NCBI RefSeq assembly: GCF_040225985.1
Contig: NZ_JBBPEU010000002.1
Location: 186,001 to 250,000 of the forward strand
DNA from: Shimia sp040225985
GTDB lineage: Bacteria > Pseudomonadota > Alphaproteobacteria > Rhodobacterales > Rhodobacteraceae
Length of the DNA stretch: 64,000 nucleotides
Reading direction: 5' to 3'
Both the position numbers and the translations under genes were made by a program. The notes beneath the pieces were generated by a model, which was given only the letters and a program-made list of their open reading frames with translations, was not told the origin of the DNA and did not search any database. This document shows positions 56,737 through 64,000 of this stretch, in pieces. Within the stretch, counting starts at the first letter, position 1; each line of letters starts with the position of its first letter.

Positions 56737-57315
56737 TCAAACCATATCAGTGCCGCTGTTGGCCAGCACGTAAAGACCAACGGCGATCATGGCATAGGGG
56801 CCAAGCTGTTCTAACCGGCGCACCCAGCCGCCACCCTGTCGCGCCCCCTCGGACAGGGCCAGCCCCACCGCCGCCAGCCCCAGCGCGGCCAACGCGGCCC
56901 CGATCAGGGCCGACACACGAAAGGCTGGGGCACTGTCGGCCAGAAGCGGCGCAAAGGCTGCGAAACTGTCGGTCGAAAGACTGGCAAACAGAACCACACA
57001 AGCCAGGAACGTGCCGCGTGTCGTCCGGGGCTTGTCCTCGGGCCCGTTATCTCGCCACTGTCCCCAGACGCCCCACAAGCCCAGCGACAGAGGGATCACC
57101 CCAAGGTATCCGGTCCATCCGGGCATCGCGGTGTCTGCCCCTTCCGCCACCAGCAGGGCAAGCCCGAGCACCAACGCCTGCGCCGTTGCATAGCCGCCCA
57201 CGACCCGCAGGCGCGGCGTGGTCAGCAACAGCGCGACCATGACTGCCAGATTGTCGAGATTGGTCGCCACAAGCGCCAGCGCCGCCGACAGTGCCATTCC
57301 CAGATGGGCCAGCAT
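56737..57315 (-). CDS. CadD-like membrane transporter
   Basis: A 192-residue inner-membrane protein with six hydrophobic segments. The N-terminal ALALVATNLDNLAVMVALLL and ACVVLFASLSTDSFAAFAPLL match the paired 'T-N/S-D' motifs of the cadmium-resistance transporter/LysE-related superfamily, where the Asp residues sit within helices. It begins two bases after lpxB ends, so may be co-transcribed with the lipid A genes, but a link to them is not obvious. Substrate (metal cation or other) is not established. Confidence 0.75.
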   Translation of the reverse strand: MLAHLGMALSAALALVATNLDNLAVMVALLLTTPRLRVVGGYATAQALVLGLALLVAEGADTAMPGWTGYLGVIPLSLGLWGVWGQWRDNGPEDKPRTTRGTFLACVVLFASLSTDSFAAFAPLLADSAPAFRVSALIGAALAALGLAAVGLALSEGARQGGGWVRRLEQLGPYAMIAVGLYVLANSGTDMV

Positions 57316-57317
57316 GA

Positions 57318-58475
57318 TCAGCCCTCCAGACCGTCCAGCACCGCGCGCGCCGCGCGCAAACCGGGCGGATCTTCCCCGCGCCCCAGACGCCGCATCGTGA
57401 CCTCCATGGCCTCGGCCTGCACCGAAGGGTGATCCAGCACGTCAAGCAGCGCAGGCGCGATATCGACCGGCTTGAAGGCCGGACCAAGGAATTCCGGCAC
57501 GACCCGTGTCTCGGACACAAGGTTCACCAAGGTCACCGTATCAATCAGGGCGGCGCGGCTCATGATCTGCCAGCTGAGCCAGCTCATGTCATAGGCAATC
57601 ACCATCGGCGTGCCACTGGCCGCCAGTTCTAGCGACACCGTGCCCGAGGCCGCCAGCGCCACATCCGCCGCGCGAAACGCCGCGCGCTTGGTGGCCGGCG
57701 CCACGTCGTCCGGCATTTCGTTGGGGTCCAGCACGATGGGTGCTTGGTCCCAGTCCTGCACCAGCTCGCGCACAAGCCCCGCCACGGGGGCCGCCGCAGG
57801 CAGGACAACCCGCAGATCGGGGCGTTCGGCCACCATATGTGTGACCACGTCGCCAAAGGCCGGTGTCAATCGCGTCACCTCGCTGCGCCGAGATCCCGGC
57901 AGGGCCAGAAGGACCGGCGCATCACCGATGCCATGGCTGGCCCGAAACCGCGCCACGTCGTCCTCGGTTGCGACAGGCTCGGACACGACCGGATGCCCGA
58001 CAAAATCACAGCGCATGCCCTCGGCTTCCATATAGGGCGGCTCGAACGGCAGCAGCGCCAGCACCTGATCAATCATCCGCGCCATCTTGGCCGCCCGTTT
58101 CGGACGCCACGCCCAAACCGAAGGGGCCACGTAATGCACGGTGCGAATGGCGCTTTTGGCTTTAACCTCTTTCGCGACACGCAAGCAGAAATCAGGGCTG
58201 TCGATGGTGATGAGCACATCCGGGCAAGCAGCTAGAACGGCTTGGGCCGTCTGGTGCATCCGACGTTTCAGATGCCGGTATTTGGGCAGCACCTCGGCAA
58301 TACCCATAACGCTGAGTTCTTCCATGGGGAACAGGCTGTCCATGCCATGCGCCTGCATCAGGGGGCCACCTACGCCGGAAAAGGTCACATCCGGCACCAG
58401 CTCTTTCAGCCCTGCCATGAGGGCCCCGCCCAGCCTGTCGCCAGACGGTTCTCCGGCAACAAGAAAGACTTTCAT
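57318..58475 (-). CDS. lpxB: Lipid-A-disaccharide synthase
   Basis: Joins UDP-2,3-diacylglucosamine and lipid X to lipid A disaccharide. MKVFLVAGEPSGDRLGG is the canonical GT-B start from ATG 58475; GTG 58478 is unneeded. Conserved GVGGPLM (about 36), VTIDSPDF (about 90), the HYVAPSVWAW block (about 119) and the LALPGSRRSEV block (about 187) are present. It overlaps lpxI by 3 bases (ATGA) and is the last of the bamA-lpx operon. Cytoplasmic face of the inner membrane. Confidence 0.96.
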   Translation of the reverse strand: MKVFLVAGEPSGDRLGGALMAGLKELVPDVTFSGVGGPLMQAHGMDSLFPMEELSVMGIAEVLPKYRHLKRRMHQTAQAVLAACPDVLITIDSPDFCLRVAKEVKAKSAIRTVHYVAPSVWAWRPKRAAKMARMIDQVLALLPFEPPYMEAEGMRCDFVGHPVVSEPVATEDDVARFRASHGIGDAPVLLALPGSRRSEVTRLTPAFGDVVTHMVAERPDLRVVLPAAAPVAGLVRELVQDWDQAPIVLDPNEMPDDVAPATKRAAFRAADVALAASGTVSLELAASGTPMVIAYDMSWLSWQIMSRAALIDTVTLVNLVSETRVVPEFLGPAFKPVDIAPALLDVLDHPSVQAEAMEVTMRRLGRGEDPPGLRAARAVLDGLEG

Positions 58476-59278
58476 CACAGGACCCGCGCCATCAGGAACA
58501 GGCCGGTCTCTTCCAGCGCAGCAAGGGTCGCCGCGCGGTTCAGCACCAGAACCTTGCCTGCGGACACCACGATCCCCTCAAGCCCGGCCGCAGCCGCGTT
58601 CTGCACTGTGTTAGGGCCAATCGCCGGCATGTCGACGCGCAGGTCCTGCCCCCGTTTCGGGGCCTTGACCAGAACGCCGCCCTTGCCGCGCCGCAGATGC
58701 GCGGGCGTCTCGCCCACAAACCGCAAAAGGGCATCCGTACCCTGCAAGGTCTCGATCCCAAGACACAGCCCACCTGCCACAACCGCGCCCTGCCCCACAT
58801 CCAGCGGCGACAACGCCAACAGGATATCGGTGGCGCGGCTGGCATCAGCCAGTTGCGCGTCACTGGGGGGTGGGCCCGCGATCACGCCTTCCTCGGCGGT
58901 GATCTGGGGCAGCACCTCGTGCGCGCCGATCACGGTAAAACCCTGTTCCTCGAACACGGCAATGATCAGGCGCAGGATGGCATCATCGCCGCCCTGCATC
59001 GCCGCCATCAGGCGCGGCGCCAGTTGCATCATGAAAGGGTCCAGCTGCGCCGGGTCCAGTGCCGGGCGCGCCATCGCCCCGGCCAGCACAACCCGCGTCA
59101 CGCCGCGTGCTTTCAGATCTTCGAACAGGCTGCCCAGTTTTTCAAAACGATGTTCCGTCAAAGGCGCGGACATGGCATGGTCCACCCCGTTGAACACGAC
59201 CCGCACGGCCTGAGGTTCGGCCTCAGCCAGCATGACGGGCAAAGCCCCCGCCCCGGACAGGATCGCAAGATCGCTCAT
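58475..59278 (-). CDS. lpxI: UDP-2,3-diacylglucosamine diphosphatase LpxI
   Basis: Produces lipid X by hydrolysing UDP-2,3-diacylglucosamine; alphaproteobacteria use LpxI instead of LpxH. The DUF1009/LpxI signatures are LAILSGAGALPVML, GVTRVVLAGAMARP, GAHEVLPQIT and the catalytic region KAPKRGQDLRVDMPAIGP (about residues 205-222, Asp217 in the RVDMP motif). It lies between lpxA and lpxB as usual in this group. Length 267 residues is typical. Confidence 0.95.
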   Translation of the reverse strand: MSDLAILSGAGALPVMLAEAEPQAVRVVFNGVDHAMSAPLTEHRFEKLGSLFEDLKARGVTRVVLAGAMARPALDPAQLDPFMMQLAPRLMAAMQGGDDAILRLIIAVFEEQGFTVIGAHEVLPQITAEEGVIAGPPPSDAQLADASRATDILLALSPLDVGQGAVVAGGLCLGIETLQGTDALLRFVGETPAHLRRGKGGVLVKAPKRGQDLRVDMPAIGPNTVQNAAAAGLEGIVVSAGKVLVLNRAATLAALEETGLFLMARVL

Positions 59279-59282
59279 CGGC

Positions 59283-60080
59283 TCAGCCCGGCGTCAGGAA
59301 CGACCGGTCCGTGTCGCCCGTGATGAATTGCACGATTTCGTCCACGTAGGGGCTGTCAAACTCGGTGCCCATACGCTTGGCCCGATCCTGAAACGCGCCT
59401 TCGCCTTGAGCCATCATCTGGAACGCAGCCCGCAGCGCGGTGATGTCGGCCCGGGACACACCCCGGCGTTTCAGCCCGACAAGGTTCAGCCCGTCCAGCT
59501 TGCCGCGCGGCCCCTGCACAAGGCCATAGGGGATCACGTCATTGGTCACCATCGACACCGCGCCGATGATGGCCCCGCGCCCGATCCGCACCCATTGATG
59601 AATGCCCGAAAGGCCGCCGATAATCACGTCATCCTCGATAATGCAGTGCCCTGCCACGGCCGAGGAATTCACCACGATCACGCGGTCGCCGATAATCGCG
59701 TCATGGGCGATGTGACAGCCTGCCATGAACAACCCGTCATCCCCGATCTTGGTGACGCCGCCACCACCCTCGGTGCCGGTGTTCATGGTCACATGCTCAC
59801 GGATGCGGTTGCGCTTGCCGATAACAAGCCGCGAGGCTTCGCCCTTGAATTTCAGATCCTGCGGGATCTCGCCGATCACTGCGAACGAGAACACCACCGT
59901 GTCGGCGCCGATCTCGGTATTGCCCTTGACGACAACGTGGGATTTCAGTTCGACGCCCTCGTGCAGGGTCACCTCGGGGCCGATATGGCAGAACGGCCCG
60001 ACGATGGCACCGGCGGCGATTGTGGCGCCGTCCTCGATCACCGCTGAGGCATGCACCTGCGCCTGTTCGGAAATGGCCAT
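59283..60080 (-). CDS. lpxA: UDP-N-acetylglucosamine acyltransferase
   Basis: First enzyme of lipid A synthesis; adds a 3-hydroxyacyl chain from ACP to UDP-GlcNAc. It is a left-handed beta-helix with hexapeptide repeats from residue 9 to about 185 (repeated [IV]xxGA/xIxxxxx), and the catalytic His in GCHIAHDAIIG (about 127). The C-terminal helical part fits the 265-residue family size. It is 4 bases upstream of lpxI and 6 bases after fabZ. Confidence 0.96.
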   Translation of the reverse strand: MAISEQAQVHASAVIEDGATIAAGAIVGPFCHIGPEVTLHEGVELKSHVVVKGNTEIGADTVVFSFAVIGEIPQDLKFKGEASRLVIGKRNRIREHVTMNTGTEGGGGVTKIGDDGLFMAGCHIAHDAIIGDRVIVVNSSAVAGHCIIEDDVIIGGLSGIHQWVRIGRGAIIGAVSMVTNDVIPYGLVQGPRGKLDGLNLVGLKRRGVSRADITALRAAFQMMAQGEGAFQDRAKRMGTEFDSPYVDEIVQFITGDTDRSFLTPG

Positions 60081-60086
60081 TGGCGC

Positions 60087-60551
60087 TTACTCCTTGGGCA
60101 GGTCCATCATGGCGGTGAATTCGGTTTCACAGGCCATTTCGCCATCCACCGTGGCCACGCCCTGGAATTTCCAGACCTTGCCGCCGGGTTTGCCGCGCAC
60201 GGTGGTCAGTTTCATTTCCAGACGGTCGCCCGGCACCACCATGCGACGGAATTTGCATTTGTCGATCGACATGAAATAAACCAGCAGTTCCTTGTCCGCC
60301 ATGTCCAGCGCCACGCCCACCATAACGGCGGCGGTCTGGGCCATGGCTTCGGCAATGGTCACGCCGGGCATGATCGGCTTGCCCGGGAAATGGCCCTGAA
60401 AATGGGGCTCGTTCATGGTGACGTTCTTGATGCCCGTGGCCGAGTGGTAGCCGTCGATATCCACCACCTTGTCCACCAGCAGGAAGGGATAGCGGTGGGG
60501 GATGATCCGCTGGATCAGATCGATATCGGCTGTCTTGAGGGACTCGGTCAT
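60087..60551 (-). CDS. fabZ: 3-hydroxyacyl-ACP dehydratase FabZ
   Basis: Dehydrates 3-hydroxyacyl-ACP in fatty acid synthesis. The hotdog-fold motif HFPGKPIMPGVTIAEAMAQ holds the catalytic His and Glu (about residues 53 and 67). ATG 60551 (MTESLKTADID) has an AGGAGG ribosome site; ATG 60599 is not used. At 154 residues it matches FabZ. Its place next to lpxA, competing for the same 3-hydroxyacyl-ACP pool, is conserved across proteobacteria. Confidence 0.96.
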   Translation of the reverse strand: MTESLKTADIDLIQRIIPHRYPFLLVDKVVDIDGYHSATGIKNVTMNEPHFQGHFPGKPIMPGVTIAEAMAQTAAVMVGVALDMADKELLVYFMSIDKCKFRRMVVPGDRLEMKLTTVRGKPGGKVWKFQGVATVDGEMACETEFTAMMDLPKE

Positions 60552-60623
60552 GGTGACCTCCTGGAATTTGCTTTTGTTCTTTGGCGATAGCCCTAGCAAT
60601 ACCCGCCCTTCAGGGCAAGCGGA

Positions 60624-61190
60624 TCAGGGGTCGCGGCGCAACTCGGCGCCGTCGCCAATCGACTCGTTCAGGCGGGCAATCGCCTGATCCGTAATGTCGA
60701 TGGCATCGTTCGAGGCAAGGATCGACCGCCGCTCGAGGATCACCGACGCCCCGGCCTCGCGCATCAGTTCGACAAGGATGGGGCGCGCCGCCTGGATGAA
60801 AACCGACTGTTCGCGGTCGCTGCGTTCGTTGATCGCAAGCGCCTTGGCATCCTGAATTCGGCGGATTTCTTGAACGCGCTGGTCAAAAGCATCGGCCACG
60901 GCCCGGAAATTCTCGGAGGTCATATCCTTGCGCTTTTCGGTCAGGGTCTTTTCTTCCGAGGCCAGCTCGGCCTCGATCTTGCGGTTTTCGGCCAGCAGCA
61001 CGGATTGCTCTGCCTCGATCTCGTTCGCAACGCGGCTGCCAAACTGCGACTCGGCATAAAGACGCTCGGAATCAATGGTCAGGATCGGGGTAATCACCCG
61101 CACGCCGTTCTGTGGCTGCTGTGCAGATGCAAAAGCGGTCCCGATCACGAGGACCAGAACCGCCAGGACATAAGTATATGCCAGTTTCAT
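60624..61190 (-). CDS. OmpH/Skp-family periplasmic chaperone
   Basis: A 188-residue protein with a signal peptide (cleavage after ASA, residue 23) followed by an OmpH/Skp-like N-terminal strand (RVITPILTIDSERLYAESQFG) and a long charged coiled-coil of Lys/Glu-rich helices (about 58-120). Skp binds unfolded outer-membrane proteins and hands them to BamA, whose gene directly precedes it (6-base gap). Confidence 0.9.
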   Translation of the reverse strand: MKLAYTYVLAVLVLVIGTAFASAQQPQNGVRVITPILTIDSERLYAESQFGSRVANEIEAEQSVLLAENRKIEAELASEEKTLTEKRKDMTSENFRAVADAFDQRVQEIRRIQDAKALAINERSDREQSVFIQAARPILVELMREAGASVILERRSILASNDAIDITDQAIARLNESIGDGAELRRDP

Positions 61191-61196
61191 GTCGGA

Positions 61197-63554
61197 TCAG
61201 AACCGCGCTTCGATGGTGAAGTCGAAATTCTGCTCCTTGTCGAAGGCTTCTTTCTTGAGCGCCTTCGAGAAGTTAAAGCGCATCGGACCCACCGGCGTTT
61301 CCCAGAAGACCGAGAAGCCGATCACATGGCGCAGGCTGAAGCCCTCATAAAGGATGGTGCCCGTCGTGGCCGAGGAATCAAGCCCCCAGACCGAGCCCAC
61401 ATCATAAAAGACACCGCCGTCCACGCCGTATTCCTCGGGCAGACCCAGCGGGAATTCAGCCTCGAAACGGGCCACGGCAAAGTAGTTGCCGCCGAGCGCG
61501 TCGTCCTGCGTCGCGGTCACACCAATCTCGCGCGGGCCGATCCCGAAGGGTTCAAAACCGCGCATCCGCGACGGACGGATGTTGAAGCGATCGTTGATGC
61601 GGCCGTCCTTGTTCGGAGAGTACAGCGCCCCGCCCTCGAATGTGGCCCGCAGCGTGACCTCCTCGTGGAAGACCTTGGTTTCGGCAATGGCTTTCGCGGT
61701 GGTGCGGATGAAGTCATAATCCCCGCCAAGACCACCGAAATCCTGCGACAGTTCCAGAAGCACGCCGCGGTTCGGGTCAAGCCCCCGGCGGCGCGTGTCG
61801 TAGGTGTAGGTATAGCCGATCGAGCTTTTCCAGATGTCAGAGCGCGCAGCCTCGGTGTCGATGATCGAACCGGGAATGGTCTGGGCCGGATCGACCACCA
61901 TCTCGACATTCTGCAGGGTATAGCGCAGGCCAAGATTGCCAAACTCGCTGACCGGGAAGGCCAGGCTCGGGCGGAATTCGCCCACGGTGTTGGCAAAACG
62001 CACCTGATCGGGTTCCGCTTCCTGATAGCTCAGGTTGAACCCGGCCGCGAGGTTGCGCCCAAGGAATGCCGGCTCGGTGAAGCTGAACACATAATCAGCG
62101 ATTTCAGACGCGGTCGCAAAAGACAGGCTCAGCGCCTGGCCACGGCCAAGGAAGTTGGATTCCGAGAACCGCACGACGATCCCGAGACCGTCATTGGTCG
62201 AATAGGTACCACCGAAGGACAGCGACCCTGTCGGCTGTTCCACGACGTCCACATCGACCACGACCTGATCGGGCGATGACCCTTCGCGCGCATTCACTTC
62301 GGCGGTTTCAAAGAACCCCAGCGCGCGGATACGCTCGGCGCTTTCGCGGATTTCACGCGGGTTGAACGGGTCGCCTTCCACGGCGCGGAACTGGTGACGG
62401 ATTACACGGTCCAGCGTGGCGGTGTTGCCCTCGATGTCGATGCGTTCGATGAAGATGCGGGGGCCGCGCACAATGGCAAATTCCACATCCAGCGTCAGGT
62501 CGCGTTCGTTGCGGGTGATGCGCGGATCAACACGAACGAAATCAAGCCCCTGTTTCAGAGCAAGGTTCTCCATCCGTGCGATCGAGTTTTCGACCAGCGA
62601 CGGTGAATAAATCACACCGGGTTTGATCTTGAGCGCGTCCAGATATTCGGCCGGATCGGCTTCGGCGATCTCGCTGGTGGTGGTGATGTTGCCAAACGCG
62701 AATTGCTGACCTTCCTGCACATTGAAGGTGATGAAATAGCCGTCACGCTCGCGGGCCAACTCGGCGCTGACCCCGAGGGTGCGGAAATCGACATATCCGC
62801 GCGACAGGTAGAAATCACGCAGCACCTGCTGGTCAAAGTCGATCCGGTCGGCAACGAACGTATCTGACTGGATCAGGCGGCGCAGCAGACCGGCCTGCTT
62901 AGTGCCGAGCACACGGCGCAGGCGGCGGTCCGAAAATTCTTCGTTTCCGACAAAGCTGACGCGTTCCACCTCGACAACGCCACCTTCGAAAATCTCGAAG
63001 ACAAGATCGGCACGGTTGTCACTGCGGCGGATGACACGCGGTGTCACGCGGGCAGCCATCCGGCCCGACTGGGAATAAGCTTCGGCGATGTTGGCGGCGT
63101 CACGTTCAGCCACCGTGGGGTTCAACACGCGGCGCGGCTGGGACTGCACGATCGAGAACAGCGCGTCATCCTTCAGTCGCTCGTTCCCTTCAAAGCGCAC
63201 AAGGTTGATGGTGGGGTATTCGACCACCTTGATGACCAGCGTATTGCCCCGAGGCGTCATTTCGACGCTTTCGAAAAGACCGCTGCCCAAGACGCGCTGA
63301 TAGGCCGAATTCAACTGACCGGCGTTCACGGACTGCCCGCGGGCGATTCCCGCGTACGTCTCGATCGCACTAGATTCGATCCGTTGGTTGCCCTCGACCG
63401 TGATCGCGTTGAACGTGTAGTTCTGTGCCATGGCAGTGGCAGGCAGAAGCAACAAAACAGTTGATAGTAATAGCAAAAAGCCGAGTAGGTGCTGACGCAG
63501 CCAAGAGTTTTCTACGACCTTGGTCTGTGTCTCTGCTCGTGGAAGAGTTTTCAT
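61197..63554 (-). CDS. bamA: Outer-membrane protein assembly factor BamA
   Basis: Inserts beta-barrel proteins into the outer membrane. From ATG 63554 it has a signal peptide (cleavage after AMA near residue 44), five POTRA domains (about 47-430) and a 16-strand barrel ending with FTIEARF, terminal Phe. The VRFEGNERL and FVGNEEFSDRRLRR strands are POTRA hallmarks. The ATG at 63611 adds a leader that would disrupt the signal. At 785 residues it suits alphaproteobacteria. It heads the operon bamA-ompH-fabZ-lpxA-lpxI-lpxB. Confidence 0.96.
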   Translation of the reverse strand: MKTLPRAETQTKVVENSWLRQHLLGFLLLLSTVLLLLPATAMAQNYTFNAITVEGNQRIESSAIETYAGIARGQSVNAGQLNSAYQRVLGSGLFESVEMTPRGNTLVIKVVEYPTINLVRFEGNERLKDDALFSIVQSQPRRVLNPTVAERDAANIAEAYSQSGRMAARVTPRVIRRSDNRADLVFEIFEGGVVEVERVSFVGNEEFSDRRLRRVLGTKQAGLLRRLIQSDTFVADRIDFDQQVLRDFYLSRGYVDFRTLGVSAELARERDGYFITFNVQEGQQFAFGNITTTSEIAEADPAEYLDALKIKPGVIYSPSLVENSIARMENLALKQGLDFVRVDPRITRNERDLTLDVEFAIVRGPRIFIERIDIEGNTATLDRVIRHQFRAVEGDPFNPREIRESAERIRALGFFETAEVNAREGSSPDQVVVDVDVVEQPTGSLSFGGTYSTNDGLGIVVRFSESNFLGRGQALSLSFATASEIADYVFSFTEPAFLGRNLAAGFNLSYQEAEPDQVRFANTVGEFRPSLAFPVSEFGNLGLRYTLQNVEMVVDPAQTIPGSIIDTEAARSDIWKSSIGYTYTYDTRRRGLDPNRGVLLELSQDFGGLGGDYDFIRTTAKAIAETKVFHEEVTLRATFEGGALYSPNKDGRINDRFNIRPSRMRGFEPFGIGPREIGVTATQDDALGGNYFAVARFEAEFPLGLPEEYGVDGGVFYDVGSVWGLDSSATTGTILYEGFSLRHVIGFSVFWETPVGPMRFNFSKALKKEAFDKEQNFDFTIEARF

Positions 63555-63647
63555 ACCCCAAAATCCTGCAAGACATCCCAGATGGGACGTCACTAGCGGG
63601 AAAGCGGCCACTTGTCAAAATCACACGCGGTCGCGGTTGGGTGAAAG

Positions 63648-63668
63648 TTATCCACAGGCTTATCCACA
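63648..63668. promoter_or_regulatory. Twin DnaA-type boxes upstream of bamA
   Basis: Two exact TTATCCACA sites, 63648-63656 and 63660-63668, lie in the same orientation with a 3-base gap, about 95 bases upstream of the bamA start. TTATCCACA is the high-affinity DnaA box. They could let DnaA adjust the envelope operon or the small gene at 63744; no other origin features are seen. Confidence 0.5.
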
Positions 63669-63676
63669 AAATGCAA

Positions 63677-63708
63677 CACCCCCGCACGGCACAAGCCCGG
63701 CGGGGGTG
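63677..63708 (-). terminator. Leftward hairpin after the 44-residue gene
   Basis: CACCCCCGC (63677-63685) pairs with GCGGGGGTG (63700-63708), 14-base loop. Reading leftward the tail is TTGCATTTTG, partly T-rich. It is placed 36 bases after the stop of the leftward small gene and is its likely terminator, separating it from bamA. Confidence 0.55.
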
Positions 63709-63743
63709 GTTTCACACTGTCCGTTCCCGGACAAGGCTGGCGG

Positions 63744-63878
63744 TCAGAACAGACCCAGCGACCCCAGATAAGCCGCGCCCATCAGGCCAGCCAGAATGGC
63801 CATCGGAAACAGCAGACGGTCCCAGTTGATGTCAATCAACAGTCCCAGTGCGCGGTAGCCTTGTTCGATGGTGTGCAT
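63744..63878 (-). CDS. Small membrane protein, 44 residues
   Basis: ATG at 63878 opens a 44-codon frame ending TGA at 63744. The product begins MHTIEQGYRALGLLIDINWD and then has a hydrophobic stretch (about residues 21-44, LLFPMAILAGLMGAAYLGSLGLF), so it likely spans the inner membrane once. The ribosome site is weak (GGGA), but composition, placement and a terminator downstream support it. Short proteins with an NWDRLLFP-like segment are familiar from Rhodobacteraceae, with no known role. Confidence 0.55.
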   Translation of the reverse strand: MHTIEQGYRALGLLIDINWDRLLFPMAILAGLMGAAYLGSLGLF

Positions 63879-64000
63879 GGTTCCAATCCCAGATTGCGTT
63901 TGTCCTTGTCAGAACGCTAATCCGGGATTCGGGCAGAAATTGGGCAGGTTTGTGCTCTCTCTGCGACCCCCCTGCCCTCTTGACCCGATTACGGGCAGCC
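63879..64000. other. Right-hand end of the window
   Basis: 122 bases with no recognisable gene. They hold the presumed promoter of the 44-residue protein; nothing further can be stated. Confidence 0.3.

Noticed and set aside
60870..62279. 469-codon rightward frame opposite ompH and bamA
   Set aside because: Shadow of two clear envelope genes.
63648..63668. Replication origin
   Set aside because: Only two DnaA boxes, no AT-rich unwinding element and no dnaA, dnaN or parAB genes nearby.
1..64000. CRISPR arrays, IS elements, prophage, rRNA and tRNA genes
   Set aside because: No repeat-spacer pattern, transposase, integrase, phage structural protein or rRNA/tRNA sequence was recognised on reading; a covariance-model tRNA scan was not possible.

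Overview
The window is high-G+C chromosomal DNA from an alphaproteobacterium of the order Rhodobacterales, most likely a marine roseobacter-group species. Supporting evidence: ctrA next to its inhibitor gene sciP, an LdtR-type MarR regulator, a class I PHB gene set with PhaR, ThyX rather than a visible ThyA, LpxI (not LpxH) in the lipid A operon, an alphaproteobacterial LexA box, and glutamine-synthetase-like amine-catabolism genes. No rRNA, tRNA, IS element, prophage or CRISPR array was recognised, so it reads as stable core chromosome carrying several accessory modules.

Layout. 1-1383: N-terminal part of a secreted cadherin/VCBS-repeat protein with a von Willebrand A domain. 1.7-6 kb: parE, then a lipoprotein, a glycine-zipper protein, a zinc-peptidase-like lipoprotein and a PA14-like secreted protein. 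6.1-9.5 kb: gph, a Tat-exported MBL-fold hydrolase and a cobalt-type nitrile hydratase operon (alpha, beta, accessory). 9.6-12.1 kb: small ORF, secG, pyrG. 12.2-15.5 kb: two tandem exported paralogues, a DUF1330 protein, two tandem TerB-like proteins and a PhnD-like protein. 15.7-24.5 kb: a polar amino acid/amine ABC transporter followed by two glutamine-synthetase-like ligases, a class I glutamine amidotransferase and a PuuB-like oxidase, i.e. a probable gamma-glutamylation route for polyamines or other amines. Related TTTGATCA motifs occur upstream of each block.

24.7-30.5 kb: an orphan DegT-type aminotransferase and the PHB module phaR, phaP, phaC and divergent phaZ, with TGC-rich palindromic PhaR-type sites. 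30.5-35.8 kb: a small membrane protein, three alpha/beta hydrolases, a VOC protein and thrS. 36.1-39.0 kb: a bufferin-type RiPP metallophore cluster with two tandem DUF2282 precursors, a DUF692/MNIO enzyme, a DUF2063 partner and a DoxX protein. 39.4-41.5 kb: an ArsC/Spx-like protein, a cold-shock protein, a Cys-containing secreted peptide and thyX. 41.7-44 kb: a lipoprotein plus Slam-type outer-membrane protein pair (type XI secretion). 44-49.1 kb: VOC, DUF1194 vWA, ldtR, sdhE, XRE regulator, aspartate aminotransferase, hisI and an IscU-like scaffold.

49.3-55.1 kb: a 40-residue membrane protein behind a perfect GAACN7GAAC LexA box, then recG, ligA, ctrA and sciP. 55.2-64 kb: mnmA, an SH3-like protein, a CadD-like transporter and the envelope operon bamA-ompH-fabZ-lpxA-lpxI-lpxB, with twin DnaA-type boxes and a 44-residue membrane protein upstream of bamA. 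The most distinctive items are the two-precursor bufferin cluster, the Slam/lipoprotein pair, the SOS-box small protein and the shared palindromes of the amine cluster.
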